Shown here piece after piece: positions 35,657 to 44,547 of a stretch of DNA of 64,000 nucleotides. The DNA is from Pseudorhodoferax sp965279475 (GTDB taxonomy: Bacteria; Pseudomonadota; Gammaproteobacteria; Burkholderiales; Burkholderiaceae_C). The stretch is taken from positions 558,001 to 622,000 of the forward strand of contig CBDIIA010000003.1 in the NCBI GenBank assembly GCA_965279475.1, in the 5' to 3' direction. A model generated the notes under the pieces. The model saw only the letters and a program-made list of their open reading frames with translations, did not search any database and was not told the origin of the DNA. Numbering within the stretch: position 1 is the stretch's first letter; each line of letters starts with the position of its first letter. The translations under genes and the position numbers were made by a program.

Positions 35657-36634
35657 TCAGACCGCCATTGGCGCCGTCAGCGGCGCATGGTGCTCGTAGC
35701 CTTCGAGCGTGAAGTCACCGGGTTCGATCTTCTCCAGCCACTCGGGCTCGAACTTGCCGGTCTTGGCGTAGTCCGGCACACGCGACGACAGCACGAGCTG
35801 CGGTGCGGGGAACGGCTTGCGCTTCAGCTGTTCCTGCAGCATGTCCACATGGTTCTCGTAGATGTGGGCATCACCGATGAAGTAGGTGAACCACCGGGGC
35901 TTGTAGCCGGTGAGCCGTCCGACCAGGTGCAGCAGCGCGCCGCCTTCGGTCAGGTTGAACGGGGTTCCCAGGCCGACATCGTTGCTGCGGATGTACAGGC
36001 ACAGGGAGATTTCCCGCTTCTCCTTGTTCACGAGAAACTGGTACAGCAGGTGGCAGGGCGGCAATGCCATCTCGTCCAGCTGCGCCCAGTTCCATCCGTG
36101 GAAGAGGATGCGCCGGTCACCGGGATTCGTCATGATGGTGTCGAGGCACTGCCGCAACTGGTCGATCGCCTTGTAGAGCAGGACGCTCCGGCCAGGCGCT
36201 TCAGCGTTGTCGAACGTCGTGACCAGCTCGAAGCCGCGGCCGATCGCGTCTTCGATCTGGCGGGTCTCGGTCGCCGGAACCACCTTGTAGGCCGGCCAGT
36301 TGCGCCACTGCACCCCGTACACCGGGCCCAGGTCGTCGACGCCCAGGCGGTACGGGTTGGCGAGCCACTGCTTGTTCTCGTTGGCGTTCTGGTCCCAGAC
36401 CTTGCAGCCCAGCGCGCGAAACTCGGCGGCGTTGCGCGAGGCCCGGAGAAAACCCACCATCTCGCCCACGGCCGACTTGAAAGCCAGTTTCTTCGTGGTG
36501 ACGGCCGGGAAGCCCTCTTGCAGGTCGAACTTCAGCATCGCGCCCGGCAGGCTGCGGGTGCGCACGCCGGTGCGGTTGTCCTGCCAGCTTCCGTTGTCGA
36601 AGATGTCCTGTACGAGGTCGAGATACTGTTTCAT
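35657..36634 (-). CDS. thyA: Thymidylate synthase
   Basis: A 325-residue ThyA, about 60 longer than the E. coli enzyme, with the extra residues mainly in the middle. Landmarks are MKQYLDLVQDIFDNG, GVYGVQWRNW (here GPVYGVQWRNWP), the active-site Cys in LPPCHLLYQF, LYIRSNDVGLGTPFNL and HIYENHVD. It methylates dUMP to dTMP with methylene-tetrahydrofolate, yielding the dihydrofolate that FolA recycles. folA lies 2.7 kb downstream on the same strand with three genes between them. Confidence 0.95.
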   Translation of the reverse strand: MKQYLDLVQDIFDNGSWQDNRTGVRTRSLPGAMLKFDLQEGFPAVTTKKLAFKSAVGEMVGFLRASRNAAEFRALGCKVWDQNANENKQWLANPYRLGVDDLGPVYGVQWRNWPAYKVVPATETRQIEDAIGRGFELVTTFDNAEAPGRSVLLYKAIDQLRQCLDTIMTNPGDRRILFHGWNWAQLDEMALPPCHLLYQFLVNKEKREISLCLYIRSNDVGLGTPFNLTEGGALLHLVGRLTGYKPRWFTYFIGDAHIYENHVDMLQEQLKRKPFPAPQLVLSSRVPDYAKTGKFEPEWLEKIEPGDFTLEGYEHHAPLTAPMAV

Positions 36635-36684
36635 GTGCGATCCTTCAGCGATCTTACGTGTGCCGACGGGGCCCGACGCCGACG

Positions 36685-38139
36685 CTAGGAGGCGGCGATC
36701 ACCCGCCCCGGATTCATCAGGTTCAGCGGATCCAGCGCGCCCTTGATCGCCCGCATCATCTGCATGGCCACCGGCGACTTGTAGTGCGGCAGCTTTTCCT
36801 GCTTCAGGCTGCCCACGCCGTGCTCGGCCGAGATCGAGCCGTCGAAGGCTTTCACCGAGTCGAACACCAGCGTGTTCACGTGGATCTCGTGCTCGCGCAG
36901 GAAGGTTGCGGCATCGCCGCCGACCGGCGCCTGCACGTTGTAGTGCAGGTTGCCGTCGCCCAGGTGGCCGAAGTTGACCAGGCGCACGCCGGGGATGTTG
37001 TGCTGCAGCAGCGCGTCGGTGACCTGCACGAACTCGGGGATGCGCGACACCGGGATCGAGATGTCGTGCTTGATGTTGAGGCCTTCTTCCACCTGGGCCA
37101 GCGGAATGCTCTCGCGCACATGCCACAGCTGGTGCGCCTGCTGCAGGTTCTCGGCGACCACCGCATCGGTCACGCAGCCTTCCTCGAAGGCCTTCTCCAG
37201 CAGCTGCTCGAACCGCGTGCGGGCGTGCGCCTCGGATTCGTCGTCGGAGTTCTCGAGCAGCACGCACCAGGGCGAATCGCCTTCTTCGCCTTCGGCCGAC
37301 GGCGAGACGAAGGGCACGCGCTGCTGTTTGAAATGCTTGGCGACCAGGCTCAGTGCAAAACGGCCCATCACCTCGAAGCCGGTGAGGCCGGCGCCCAGCT
37401 GCCGGTGCGCCAGGCCCAGCAGCTGGACCGCGTGGTCGAGCGAGGGCACGGCGGCCCAGGCGGTCAGGCGGGCGGCGGGCATCGGGTAGAGCTTCATCGT
37501 CGCTGCGGTGATCACGCCCAGCGTGCCTTCGCTGCCGATGAACAGGTCGCGCAGGTCGTAGCCGGTGTTGTCCTTGCGCAGGCCCGACAGGCCGTCCCAC
37601 ACCTCGCCCTGTGCCGTGACGATCTCCAGGCCCAGGCACAGCTCGCGCGTGTTGCCGTAACGCACGACCTGCGTGCCGCCGGCGTTGGTGCCCAGGTTGC
37701 CGCCGATGGTGCAGCTGCCTTCGGCCGCCAGGCTCAGCGGGAACAGGAAGCCGTCTTTCTCGGCCGCCTCCTGCAGCGTCTGCAGGATGCACCCGGCCTC
37801 GACCGTCATCGTCAGGTTGGCGGGGTCGGTCGCGCGGATCGCGTTCATCCGCTGCAGGCTCAGCACGATCTGCGTGCCGCTGTCGTCCGGCGTCGAGCCG
37901 CAGACCAGGCCGGTGTTGCCGCCCTGCGGCACCAGGCTCACCTTGGCGGCCACGCAGGCCTTGACCACGTCGGCCACCTGCTGGGTGGTGGCCGGCCGCA
38001 CCACGGCCAGCGCCTTGCCGAAGCTGCGTTTGCGCCAGTCGTTCTCCCAGGCGCTCAGGTCGCCTTCGGTGAGCACATGGGCCGGGCCGACGATGGCGCG
38101 CAGGGCGTCGAGCAGCGGGGTCTTGGCGGAGTCGTTCAT
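36685..38139 (-). CDS. FAD-binding oxidoreductase, GlcD/D-2-hydroxyacid dehydrogenase type
   Basis: A 484-residue flavoprotein. The FAD (PCMH) domain covers residues ~35-215, with VPQGGNTGLVCGS, CTIGGNLGTNAGG and YDLRDLFIGSEGTLGVIT. The C-terminal domain has HLGDGNLHYN (metal His residues) and the ending SAEHGVGSLKQ. It resembles D-2-hydroxyglutarate and D-lactate dehydrogenases that pass electrons to a quinone or cytochrome. The exact 2-hydroxyacid cannot be read from sequence. A possible continuation of this frame to 40899 is antisense to yihY and rejected. Confidence 0.87.
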   Translation of the reverse strand: MNDSAKTPLLDALRAIVGPAHVLTEGDLSAWENDWRKRSFGKALAVVRPATTQQVADVVKACVAAKVSLVPQGGNTGLVCGSTPDDSGTQIVLSLQRMNAIRATDPANLTMTVEAGCILQTLQEAAEKDGFLFPLSLAAEGSCTIGGNLGTNAGGTQVVRYGNTRELCLGLEIVTAQGEVWDGLSGLRKDNTGYDLRDLFIGSEGTLGVITAATMKLYPMPAARLTAWAAVPSLDHAVQLLGLAHRQLGAGLTGFEVMGRFALSLVAKHFKQQRVPFVSPSAEGEEGDSPWCVLLENSDDESEAHARTRFEQLLEKAFEEGCVTDAVVAENLQQAHQLWHVRESIPLAQVEEGLNIKHDISIPVSRIPEFVQVTDALLQHNIPGVRLVNFGHLGDGNLHYNVQAPVGGDAATFLREHEIHVNTLVFDSVKAFDGSISAEHGVGSLKQEKLPHYKSPVAMQMMRAIKGALDPLNLMNPGRVIAAS

Positions 38140-38174
38140 GCGGAGGTCCCGGATGGAAGCAGATGTCAGATGTG

Positions 38175-38618
38175 TCAGAGGGAGGCGGAGGCGGGCAGCG
38201 CCTTGGTGTGGTCCGCGGCGCCGGTCTCGCGCGCCGCCTCGGCCCGTCGCGCGTTGCGCAGGCGCAGCCGCACGTGCATGGCGCAGGCGACGAACAAGGC
38301 CAGGCACAGGGCCACTTCGGCCATGGCCAGCCAGTTGCCAGGCGGTTTGTCGCCCCAGCCGCGCACCACGCCTTCGGTGAAATAGAGCCAGACCAGCAGG
38401 CTGAGCCAGCGGTAGGTGTACATGCGGTTCTTCAGCAGCCCGGCGAGCGGGACGCACAGCGGCAGCACCTTCAGCACCAGCCACGAGCCGCCCGGGCGCA
38501 ACGGCGCCAGCACCAGCTCCCAGGCCAGGCCGAGCACGATCAGGCCCAACAGGCTGGCCACGGCCAGGACACGGGTCCACTGCACGGCGTTGTCTCGGGG
38601 CGGGTTCGGCGCGGTCAT
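38175..38618 (-). CDS. DUF2069 membrane protein
   Basis: A protein of about 147 residues with four hydrophobic segments in a compact pattern: VLAVASLLGLIVLGLAWEL, VLPLCVPLAGLL, WLSLLVWLYFTEGVVRGW and AEVALCLALFVACAMHV. This arrangement is that of DUF2069, a family of unknown function common in Proteobacteria. In-frame ATGs at 38630, 38633 and 38642 also exist. The last would overlap the divergent yihY start, so the shorter start (MTAPNPPRD) is preferred. Confidence 0.75.
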   Translation of the reverse strand: MTAPNPPRDNAVQWTRVLAVASLLGLIVLGLAWELVLAPLRPGGSWLVLKVLPLCVPLAGLLKNRMYTYRWLSLLVWLYFTEGVVRGWGDKPPGNWLAMAEVALCLALFVACAMHVRLRLRNARRAEAARETGAADHTKALPASASL

Positions 38619-38640
38619 GGCGGATGGCATCATAGCGGCC

Positions 38641-39894
38641 ATGCTGTTTGTCTACCGCCTGCTGCCGCTGCGCCTGCGCGCCCTCCTGCGGCATCTCGCG
38701 CAGTTTCCCTGGCGCAACACCGCCCACACGCTGCGCGAGCGCTTTCGTGAAGACCAGCTCGCGCTGACCGCCAGCAGCCTGACCTTCACCACCACGCTGG
38801 CGCTGGTGCCATTCTTCACCGTGGCGCTGGCGGTGTTCACCGTGTTCCCGATGTTCGGCAAGGTGCAGGACGTGCTGCAGCGCTGGCTGGTGCAGAGCCT
38901 GGTGCCCGAGACCATCTCGCGCCAGGTGCTCGGTTACCTGACGCAGTTTGCCAGCCAGGCCAGCAAGCTGGGCAGCGTGGGCCTGGCGATCGTGCTGGTG
39001 ACGGCGCTGGCGCTGATCCTCACGATCGACCGCACGCTGAACCGCATCTGGCGCGTCAAACGCTCTCGCCCGCTGGGGCAGCGGGTGCTGATCTACTGGG
39101 CGCTGATCACGCTGGGGCCGCTGCTGCTGGGGGCGAGCCTGGCGCTCACGTCGTATGCCATCTCGTCGTCGCGCGGCGTGGTCGACAGCCTGCCCGGCGG
39201 TGTGCGGGTGCTGATCGACACGCTCGAGTTCGGCCTGCTGGCGGCCGGCATGGCGGCGCTGTACCGCTATGTGCCCAACACCCACGTGCGCTGGGGCCAT
39301 GCGGCGGCGGGGGGGGTGTTCGTCGCGATCGGCATCGAACTGGCGAAACGCCTGCTGAGCCTGTACCTGGGCTCGGTGCCCACGTATTCGATGGTGTACG
39401 GCGCGTTCGCCACGTTGCCGATCCTGCTGGTGTGGATCTACGTCGCCTGGATCATCGTGCTGCTGGGCGCCGTGACCGCCGCCTACCTGCCGAGCCTGAC
39501 GGTGGGTGTGGCCCGCGCCGCCAGCCCGCACGGCTGGCACTTCCAGCTGGCCGTGGAGGTGCTGCAGCGGCTGGTGCAGGCCCGCGCACGCCACGTGCCG
39601 GGCCTGAGCGCCAGCCAGCTCGGACGCCTGCTCGAAACCGATGCGTTGCAGCTGGAACCGGTGCTCGACGCACTGGGGGCGCTCGACTGGATCGGCAAGC
39701 TCGACGAGACCGATGCCAAGGTCGGCAACCCCGACGCGAGCGGCGGCGAGGCCCGCTACGTGCTGCTGGCCGACCCGGACGCGACGCCGCTTGCGCCGTT
39801 GCTGGAGCGCCTGCTGGTGGACCGCAGCCCGTCGCTGGCGCCGCTGTGGGCGCGGGGCCGGTGGTCGACGCTGGTATTGCGCGATGTGTTGTAG
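38641..39894 (+). CDS. YihY/UPF0761 family inner membrane protein
   Basis: A 417-residue integral membrane protein. The first ~300 residues carry six hydrophobic helices and family marks such as LTASSLTFTTTLALVPFFTVAL and SVPTYSMVYGAFATLPILLVWIY. The last ~120 residues are a soluble domain with a winged-helix-like look (LSASQLGRLLETDALQLEPVLDAL). The family was once called RNase BN but is not a nuclease, and its role is unknown. It is divergent from the DUF2069 gene. Confidence 0.85.
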   Translation: MLFVYRLLPLRLRALLRHLAQFPWRNTAHTLRERFREDQLALTASSLTFTTTLALVPFFTVALAVFTVFPMFGKVQDVLQRWLVQSLVPETISRQVLGYLTQFASQASKLGSVGLAIVLVTALALILTIDRTLNRIWRVKRSRPLGQRVLIYWALITLGPLLLGASLALTSYAISSSRGVVDSLPGGVRVLIDTLEFGLLAAGMAALYRYVPNTHVRWGHAAAGGVFVAIGIELAKRLLSLYLGSVPTYSMVYGAFATLPILLVWIYVAWIIVLLGAVTAAYLPSLTVGVARAASPHGWHFQLAVEVLQRLVQARARHVPGLSASQLGRLLETDALQLEPVLDALGALDWIGKLDETDAKVGNPDASGGEARYVLLADPDATPLAPLLERLLVDRSPSLAPLWARGRWSTLVLRDVL

Positions 39895-39939
39895 TGCGCC
39901 CGCCCGGGCGCGCGCCATGGTTGACAAGAAGATCCTTTC

Positions 39940-41028
39940 ATGAACGTCCCAAGACGCTGGTGCAGCCTCGTGTCGGTCCTGGTCTGCATGCTGATGGCCG
40001 CGTGCACCACCACGACCGGTTGCGACGGGCGCTATGCGCAGTCGCCCCAGTTCTCCGAATGCAGCTTCCACAATCCGCCCAACCCGGACGTGCTGCCGTC
40101 GGCCAGCAGCTGGAGCAACTGGACGCGTTTCCTGTTCGCCACCAAGGTGGGCACGGTTCCGGTCGATGCGATCCCGGTGCGCCCGCTGACCACGGCGCAG
40201 TTGAACGCGCTGGATCCGCAGGCCAACCATCTCGTGCGGCTCGGCCATTCGTCGCACCTGCTCAAGCTGCAGGGCAGGTTCTGGTTGATCGATCCGGTGT
40301 TCGGTGAACGGGTGTCGCCGGTCAGCTTCATCGGGCCGAAACGCTTCCACGCGCCGCCGCTGAACCTGCAGCAGTTGCCCGACATCGAGGGCGTGATCCT
40401 CTCGCACGACCACTACGACCACCTCGACGTGCCCACCATCGACTACCTGGTGTCGCGCGCGCGGCGCTACGTCGTGCCGCTGGGCGTGAAGGCCCGGCTG
40501 GTGGACATGGGCGTCGATCCCGCGCGCATCACCGAGCTGGACTGGTGGCAGAGCACGGAGCAGGCCGGCATCCGGCTCACCGCCGCGCCGGCGCAGCATT
40601 TCTCGGGGCGCTCGCTGAACGACCGCAACAAGACGCTGTGGGCGTCGTGGGTCATCCAGAGCGCGGACCAGCGCATCTTCTACAGCGGTGATTCGGGTTA
40701 CTTCGGCGGCTTCAAGACCATCGGCGAGCGCTTCGGCGGCTTCGATCTGGCGATGATGGAGAACGGTGCCTACGACGCCAACTGGCCCGCGGTGCACATG
40801 ACGCCGGAAGAGAGCGTGAAAGCCTTCCAGGATCTGCGCGCCCGGGTGCTGTACCCGGTGCACAACAGCACGTTCGACCTCGCCTTCCACACCTGGCACG
40901 ACCCGCTCGACCGCATCGCCACGCTGTCCGACCAGAAGGGCATCACGCTCGCCACGCCGGTGATCGGCGAGGTGCTGACGCTGGGCCGCGAGCGCACCAA
41001 CGTGCGCTGGTGGGAAGGCCTGAAATAA
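39940..41028 (+). CDS. MBL-fold lipoprotein, NAPE-PLD/UlaG-like
   Basis: A 362-residue protein. The signal ends in a lipobox (VCMLMAAC, Cys near 22), so it is probably a lipoprotein. The metallo-beta-lactamase fold follows, with VILSHDHYDHLDVPT (di-metal His/Asp), a His in APAQHFSGR, and IFYSGDSGYF. The order matches the family of N-acyl-phosphatidylethanolamine phospholipase D and related phosphodiesterases. An envelope phospholipid or a cyclic phosphodiester is a likely substrate. It is convergent with the Mpo1-like gene across the dispersed repeat. Confidence 0.83.
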   Translation: MNVPRRWCSLVSVLVCMLMAACTTTTGCDGRYAQSPQFSECSFHNPPNPDVLPSASSWSNWTRFLFATKVGTVPVDAIPVRPLTTAQLNALDPQANHLVRLGHSSHLLKLQGRFWLIDPVFGERVSPVSFIGPKRFHAPPLNLQQLPDIEGVILSHDHYDHLDVPTIDYLVSRARRYVVPLGVKARLVDMGVDPARITELDWWQSTEQAGIRLTAAPAQHFSGRSLNDRNKTLWASWVIQSADQRIFYSGDSGYFGGFKTIGERFGGFDLAMMENGAYDANWPAVHMTPEESVKAFQDLRARVLYPVHNSTFDLAFHTWHDPLDRIATLSDQKGITLATPVIGEVLTLGRERTNVRWWEGLK

Positions 41029-41057
41029 GGCGGGGCCGAATGCCGAGCGCGGCCGGC

Positions 41058-41157
41058 CCCACGCCAGAACACCGCGGAACCGGCTTCGCCGGTCCGCTGG
41101 TGTTGCCCCCTTGAGGGGGGATTCGGCTACACGCAGTGAGCAAGAAACGGGGGGGAG
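41058..41157 (-). repeat. Dispersed ~110-bp hairpin-rich repeat, copy B (opposite orientation to copy A)
   Basis: Read on the minus strand, this copy runs from CCCCCCCGTTT through ACTGCGTGT, CCCCTCAAGGGG, CCAGCGG and the hairpin CCGGCGAAGCCGG to TTCTGGCG. The 20 bases CGGCGAAGCCGGTTCCGCGG are identical to copy A at 18575-18690. It fills the gap between two converging genes. Confidence 0.75.
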
Positions 41158-41523
41158 CTACAGTTTGACGCGGCCGGTCCAGATGTCGCGGTACATCGCC
41201 CAGTCGCCCATGAAGCTGTAGAGCGGCCGCTTGAAGCTCGCCGGCTTGTTCTTCTCGAAGACGAAGTGGCCCACCCACGCGAAGCCATAGCCGCACAGCA
41301 GGCCGAGCAGCAGGAAGTACGGCCGGCCCGTCCAGAGCAGCAAGCCCAGGCACACGAGCGACAGGCTGCTTCCCATGAAGTGCAGCCGGCGGCAGGTGCT
41401 GTTGCGGTGCTCGCTGAGATAGAACGGATAGAACGCGGAGAAGCTCGCGAACGACCTCGGGTCGACGGGCTCTGCCGCATGCGCCGCGGTGGCGCTGTCG
41501 GCGTGGGGCGTGGCGGTCTGCAT
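41158..41523 (-). CDS. Mpo1-like (DUF962) membrane protein
   Basis: A 121-residue protein. After a hydrophilic N-terminus of ~25 residues comes FSAFYPFYLSEHRNSTCRRLHFMGSSLSL, which holds the conserved His of the DUF962/Mpo1 family. Two hydrophobic segments and GHFVFEKNKPASFKRPLYSFMGD follow, with another His. Yeast Mpo1 is an Fe(II) dioxygenase that alpha-oxidises 2-hydroxy fatty acids. Bacterial homologues are largely uncharacterised. Confidence 0.82.
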   Translation of the reverse strand: MQTATPHADSATAAHAAEPVDPRSFASFSAFYPFYLSEHRNSTCRRLHFMGSSLSLVCLGLLLWTGRPYFLLLGLLCGYGFAWVGHFVFEKNKPASFKRPLYSFMGDWAMYRDIWTGRVKL

Positions 41524-41563
41524 GGTATGTCTCCTGCCGGCGCCTCGGGTGGGCGTCTGGCGC

Positions 41564-42865
41564 CTATCTTAGCGACGAGATCGAGAACGGTGCCCGGAGG
41601 AAACCCCTGAACCGCGCCCGCCCGCCGCGCACCGGTGTCGCGGTCAGCCGGTAGTCGGCAAAGCGCTGCAGGAAGCGACCGATCGCGATGCGGCCTTCGA
41701 GCCGGGCCAGCGTCAGGCCGGCGCACTGGTGGATGCCGAAACCGAAGGCCAGGTGCCGGTTGTCCGCGCGGTCGAGTTGCAGCGTCTCGGGCTCGGCGAA
41801 TTGGGCCGGGTCGCGGTTGGCGGCGCCGATGCACATCGTGATCAGCGCGCCGGCTTCGAGCGTGATGCCGGTCGTGCCCAGCGTCGTGGCCTGCACCGCA
41901 CGGCGGTTACTGAGCTGGTTCGACGATTCATAACGCAGGAACTCGTCGACCGCCGGGTTCAGCAACTGTTCCAGCGCGCCGGCGTCGTGCTGCACCGTCT
42001 GCATCCGGGTGCGCAGGGTTTGCCGGGCCGCGGGTGTTTCCTGCAGCGCGACCAGCGCGTTGCCGATCAGGTTGGTCGTCGTCTCGTGGCCGGCGTTCAG
42101 GATGAACACGCAGTTCTGCAGCAGCTCGACCTCGCTCAGGCGTTCGCCGCCGGACTCGCCCTGGACCAGCCGCGTCAGCACGTCGTGTTCGGCATCGCCG
42201 GGGTGCTGCCGCCGGTCGGCCACCAGTTGCTTCAGGTAGGCGCAGAACTCGCTGACGCCGCGGTTGCCGGCGGCTTCCTGCTCGGGCGTGAGTTTCGGCT
42301 CCAGCGCGCCCAGGATCGCCAGCGACCAGCCCCGCAGCGGCGCGCGGTCGGCATGCGGCACGCCCAGCAGGTTGCCGATGATCTCGATCGGGATCGCTGC
42401 CGCGAAGTCTTCGATCAGGTCGCCGCCACCCTGCGTCTCGATGGTGTCGAGCAGGCCGTCGACCAGCGCCACCAGCCCGGGCTCCAAACCCACGATGGCG
42501 CGCCGGGTCAGCGCACCGATGATTAGCTTGCGCACGCGGGTGTGCAGCGGCGGATCGTTGAACACCAGGCTGGTCGTGTGGTGCTCGAACAGTGCCGAGC
42601 CGGTGCTGTACTTGGGGCCGAACTCGACCTTCTTGTCCGAGCTGAAAGTTTGCGCGTCGCGGTACACCGCCACCGCATCGGCGTACCGCGTGAGGAAGTA
42701 GGAACCGTCGGGCATGCGGCGCACCGGGTCGGTCTCGCGCAGCGCCGTGTAGACGGGATAGGGGTTGGCGTAGAACTCGGCCGGCAGCGCGCGCAGGTCG
42801 AAGCCGGCGGCGATCTCGCGGGCGCGCTCCGGGCGCATCGACGGGGTGGCGATCACGGAGTGCAT
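41564..42865 (-). CDS. Cytochrome P450
   Basis: A 433-residue soluble P450. Hallmarks are the I-helix oxygen site LNAGHETTTNLIGN near 265, the ExxR in FLRYESS, and the heme loop AFGFGIHQCAGLTLARLEGR, whose Cys (~380) ligates iron. It oxidises an unknown lipophilic substrate and needs separate ferredoxin partners, none of which is nearby. It is the last gene of a five-gene operon, 20 bases after the DUF4401 gene. The ATG at 42865 has a weak ribosome site, which suggests coupled translation. Confidence 0.92.
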   Translation of the reverse strand: MHSVIATPSMRPERAREIAAGFDLRALPAEFYANPYPVYTALRETDPVRRMPDGSYFLTRYADAVAVYRDAQTFSSDKKVEFGPKYSTGSALFEHHTTSLVFNDPPLHTRVRKLIIGALTRRAIVGLEPGLVALVDGLLDTIETQGGGDLIEDFAAAIPIEIIGNLLGVPHADRAPLRGWSLAILGALEPKLTPEQEAAGNRGVSEFCAYLKQLVADRRQHPGDAEHDVLTRLVQGESGGERLSEVELLQNCVFILNAGHETTTNLIGNALVALQETPAARQTLRTRMQTVQHDAGALEQLLNPAVDEFLRYESSNQLSNRRAVQATTLGTTGITLEAGALITMCIGAANRDPAQFAEPETLQLDRADNRHLAFGFGIHQCAGLTLARLEGRIAIGRFLQRFADYRLTATPVRGGRARFRGFLRAPFSISSLR

Positions 42866-42885
42866 GGAATCTTGTCTCTTTGTTT

Positions 42886-44547
42886 TCAGGGTTCGATGCG
42901 CTGGAGGCGCTCGTCCGCCAGTCCCACCAGCAGGGCGCGCCCGTCTGCGGCCACACGCAACTCGCCGAAGCGCGCCTGGGCGAACCGGTCGGCTTCGCCT
43001 TCGCGGAAGAACCAGGCGTCGGTGACCAGGATCCAGCGGCCGTTCTTGGGCGTGAGTTCGATGCGGATCTCGTCGGCGGCCAGCGGCTGCCCGGCATCGG
43101 CGATGCGCCGGAACGTGGCCACGCCGCGTGTATCGCGCACGGCGATCACCTGCGGGCGTTGCAGCGTCACCAGCGCATCGAGCCGGCCCTGCAGATCGGC
43201 CGGCACGTTGAAGTTGAGCTGCATGAAGTCGCCCTGCATCAGCGAACGCGGATCCACCGGCGCCAGCGGCACGAACACCGCCTGGCCATGGGCGATCGTG
43301 TCTTCCTTCTGCCAGATGGCGCCGTTGGCGACGACCAGCACGGCCACGCCCGCGAGCGTGATCAGCGCGCGGGCGCGCCGCGGCGCGGCGACAAGCGGTG
43401 CCGGTGCCTCGGCGGGCGCATGGCTGCGTTGCCGCGCCCACCAGGCCATGCCGCCGAGCGCCGCGCCGGCAGCCACCAGCACCACGGCCTTGGTCGCCAG
43501 CGGCCACGCCAGCTGGTAGTAGAAGCTGCCGACGATCCAGGCCGCGGCCACGGCACAGGCGCCGGCCAGGCGCCAGCGCTGTGTGGTGGCGGTGATGGCC
43601 AGTGCCAGCAGCACCGCGCCCAGCATCGGCAGAAAGGCGCACAGCAGCACCAGCGTGACCGCGGCCCCGGCGCACTCGGCACGCCTCAGGCTGGGCCAGG
43701 CCCTGGCGGTGCAGGCGGCTGCGGCCAGACCCAGCGCGACCGAGCCCGCTGCCGTCGCCAGCATGGCGATGTCGTGCGCACCCCCGTGGATCTCGCGTAC
43801 CGCGGCGCCGGCCAGGTCGGCAGCGAAGCCGCCGCCCATCGCCCCGCCAAGCAGGAAGGTCGTGCCTGACAGCAGCGACAGCGCGACGAGGGTGCTCAGC
43901 AGCCAGCCCGCGGCGATCGACTCGACGGCGATAGCGCTGCCTGCCCGGTCGCCCGACTGCAGCGCGCGCCGCTGGGTTGCGAGGCCGGCGATCCACACCG
44001 CCAGCACGCCGTGCACCACCCACCACACCGCCGCACCCATCGCACGGCCGGAGCCCAGCCACGAGGTCGGCATCAGCGCCAGCATCAGCTGGCTGGCCGC
44101 CGCAGCCCCCATCAGCACGCGCAGCCAGGCCCGCCCGATGCTGGCGCCGAAGCCCAGCGCGATGGCGCAGAGCAGGGCCGCTGCCAGCTGCGGCGGCAGA
44201 TCGCGGAACAGGCCGAAGCCGAGCGCACCCACGCCGGTCAGCAGCGCCGGCATCGCCAGCTGCTCGACGAAGACCGGCACGGCGTTCGCGCGCAGCACGA
44301 TCCATGCGGCCGCGAGCAGCAGCAGGCCCACGCCGTACAGGCCGGCGCTGCGGCTGATCACATCGCCCAGCAGCAGCCCCACGACGCCGATCAGCGGCAG
44401 CGCGGCCAGCCACGCGCCCAGTGCGGTCAGCAGCACCACGGGCCAAGGCCGGGCCTCGTGGGCGGGCGGGGCAGCGTCGGGCGGCAGCAGGCCTTCGGCC
44501 GCTGCGCGCTGGACCAGCGTTGTCGCCAGGTCGGGCCCCGTCCTCAT
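42886..44547 (-). CDS. DUF4401 and GDYXXLXY domain membrane protein
   Basis: A 553-residue protein. Residues ~30-380 contain about eleven hydrophobic helices (DUF4401-like). The C-terminal part (~405-553) is a soluble domain with MQGDFMQLNF, the GDYxxLxY signature, plus WQKEDTIAHGQAVFVPLAPVDPRSL. This fusion is widespread and uncharacterised. Its ATG overlaps the stop of the DUF2157 gene by four bases, and the two families regularly occur together, so they probably form one membrane complex. Confidence 0.8.
   Translation of the reverse strand: MRTGPDLATTLVQRAAAEGLLPPDAAPPAHEARPWPVVLLTALGAWLAALPLIGVVGLLLGDVISRSAGLYGVGLLLLAAAWIVLRANAVPVFVEQLAMPALLTGVGALGFGLFRDLPPQLAAALLCAIALGFGASIGRAWLRVLMGAAAASQLMLALMPTSWLGSGRAMGAAVWWVVHGVLAVWIAGLATQRRALQSGDRAGSAIAVESIAAGWLLSTLVALSLLSGTTFLLGGAMGGGFAADLAGAAVREIHGGAHDIAMLATAAGSVALGLAAAACTARAWPSLRRAECAGAAVTLVLLCAFLPMLGAVLLALAITATTQRWRLAGACAVAAAWIVGSFYYQLAWPLATKAVVLVAAGAALGGMAWWARQRSHAPAEAPAPLVAAPRRARALITLAGVAVLVVANGAIWQKEDTIAHGQAVFVPLAPVDPRSLMQGDFMQLNFNVPADLQGRLDALVTLQRPQVIAVRDTRGVATFRRIADAGQPLAADEIRIELTPKNGRWILVTDAWFFREGEADRFAQARFGELRVAADGRALLVGLADERLQRIEP

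Noticed and set aside
38140..40899. Extension of the GlcD-type frame to 1,404 codons
   Set aside because: The extra part is antisense to yihY and the MBL lipoprotein and has low-complexity His/Arg/Gln composition. The family start is at 38139.
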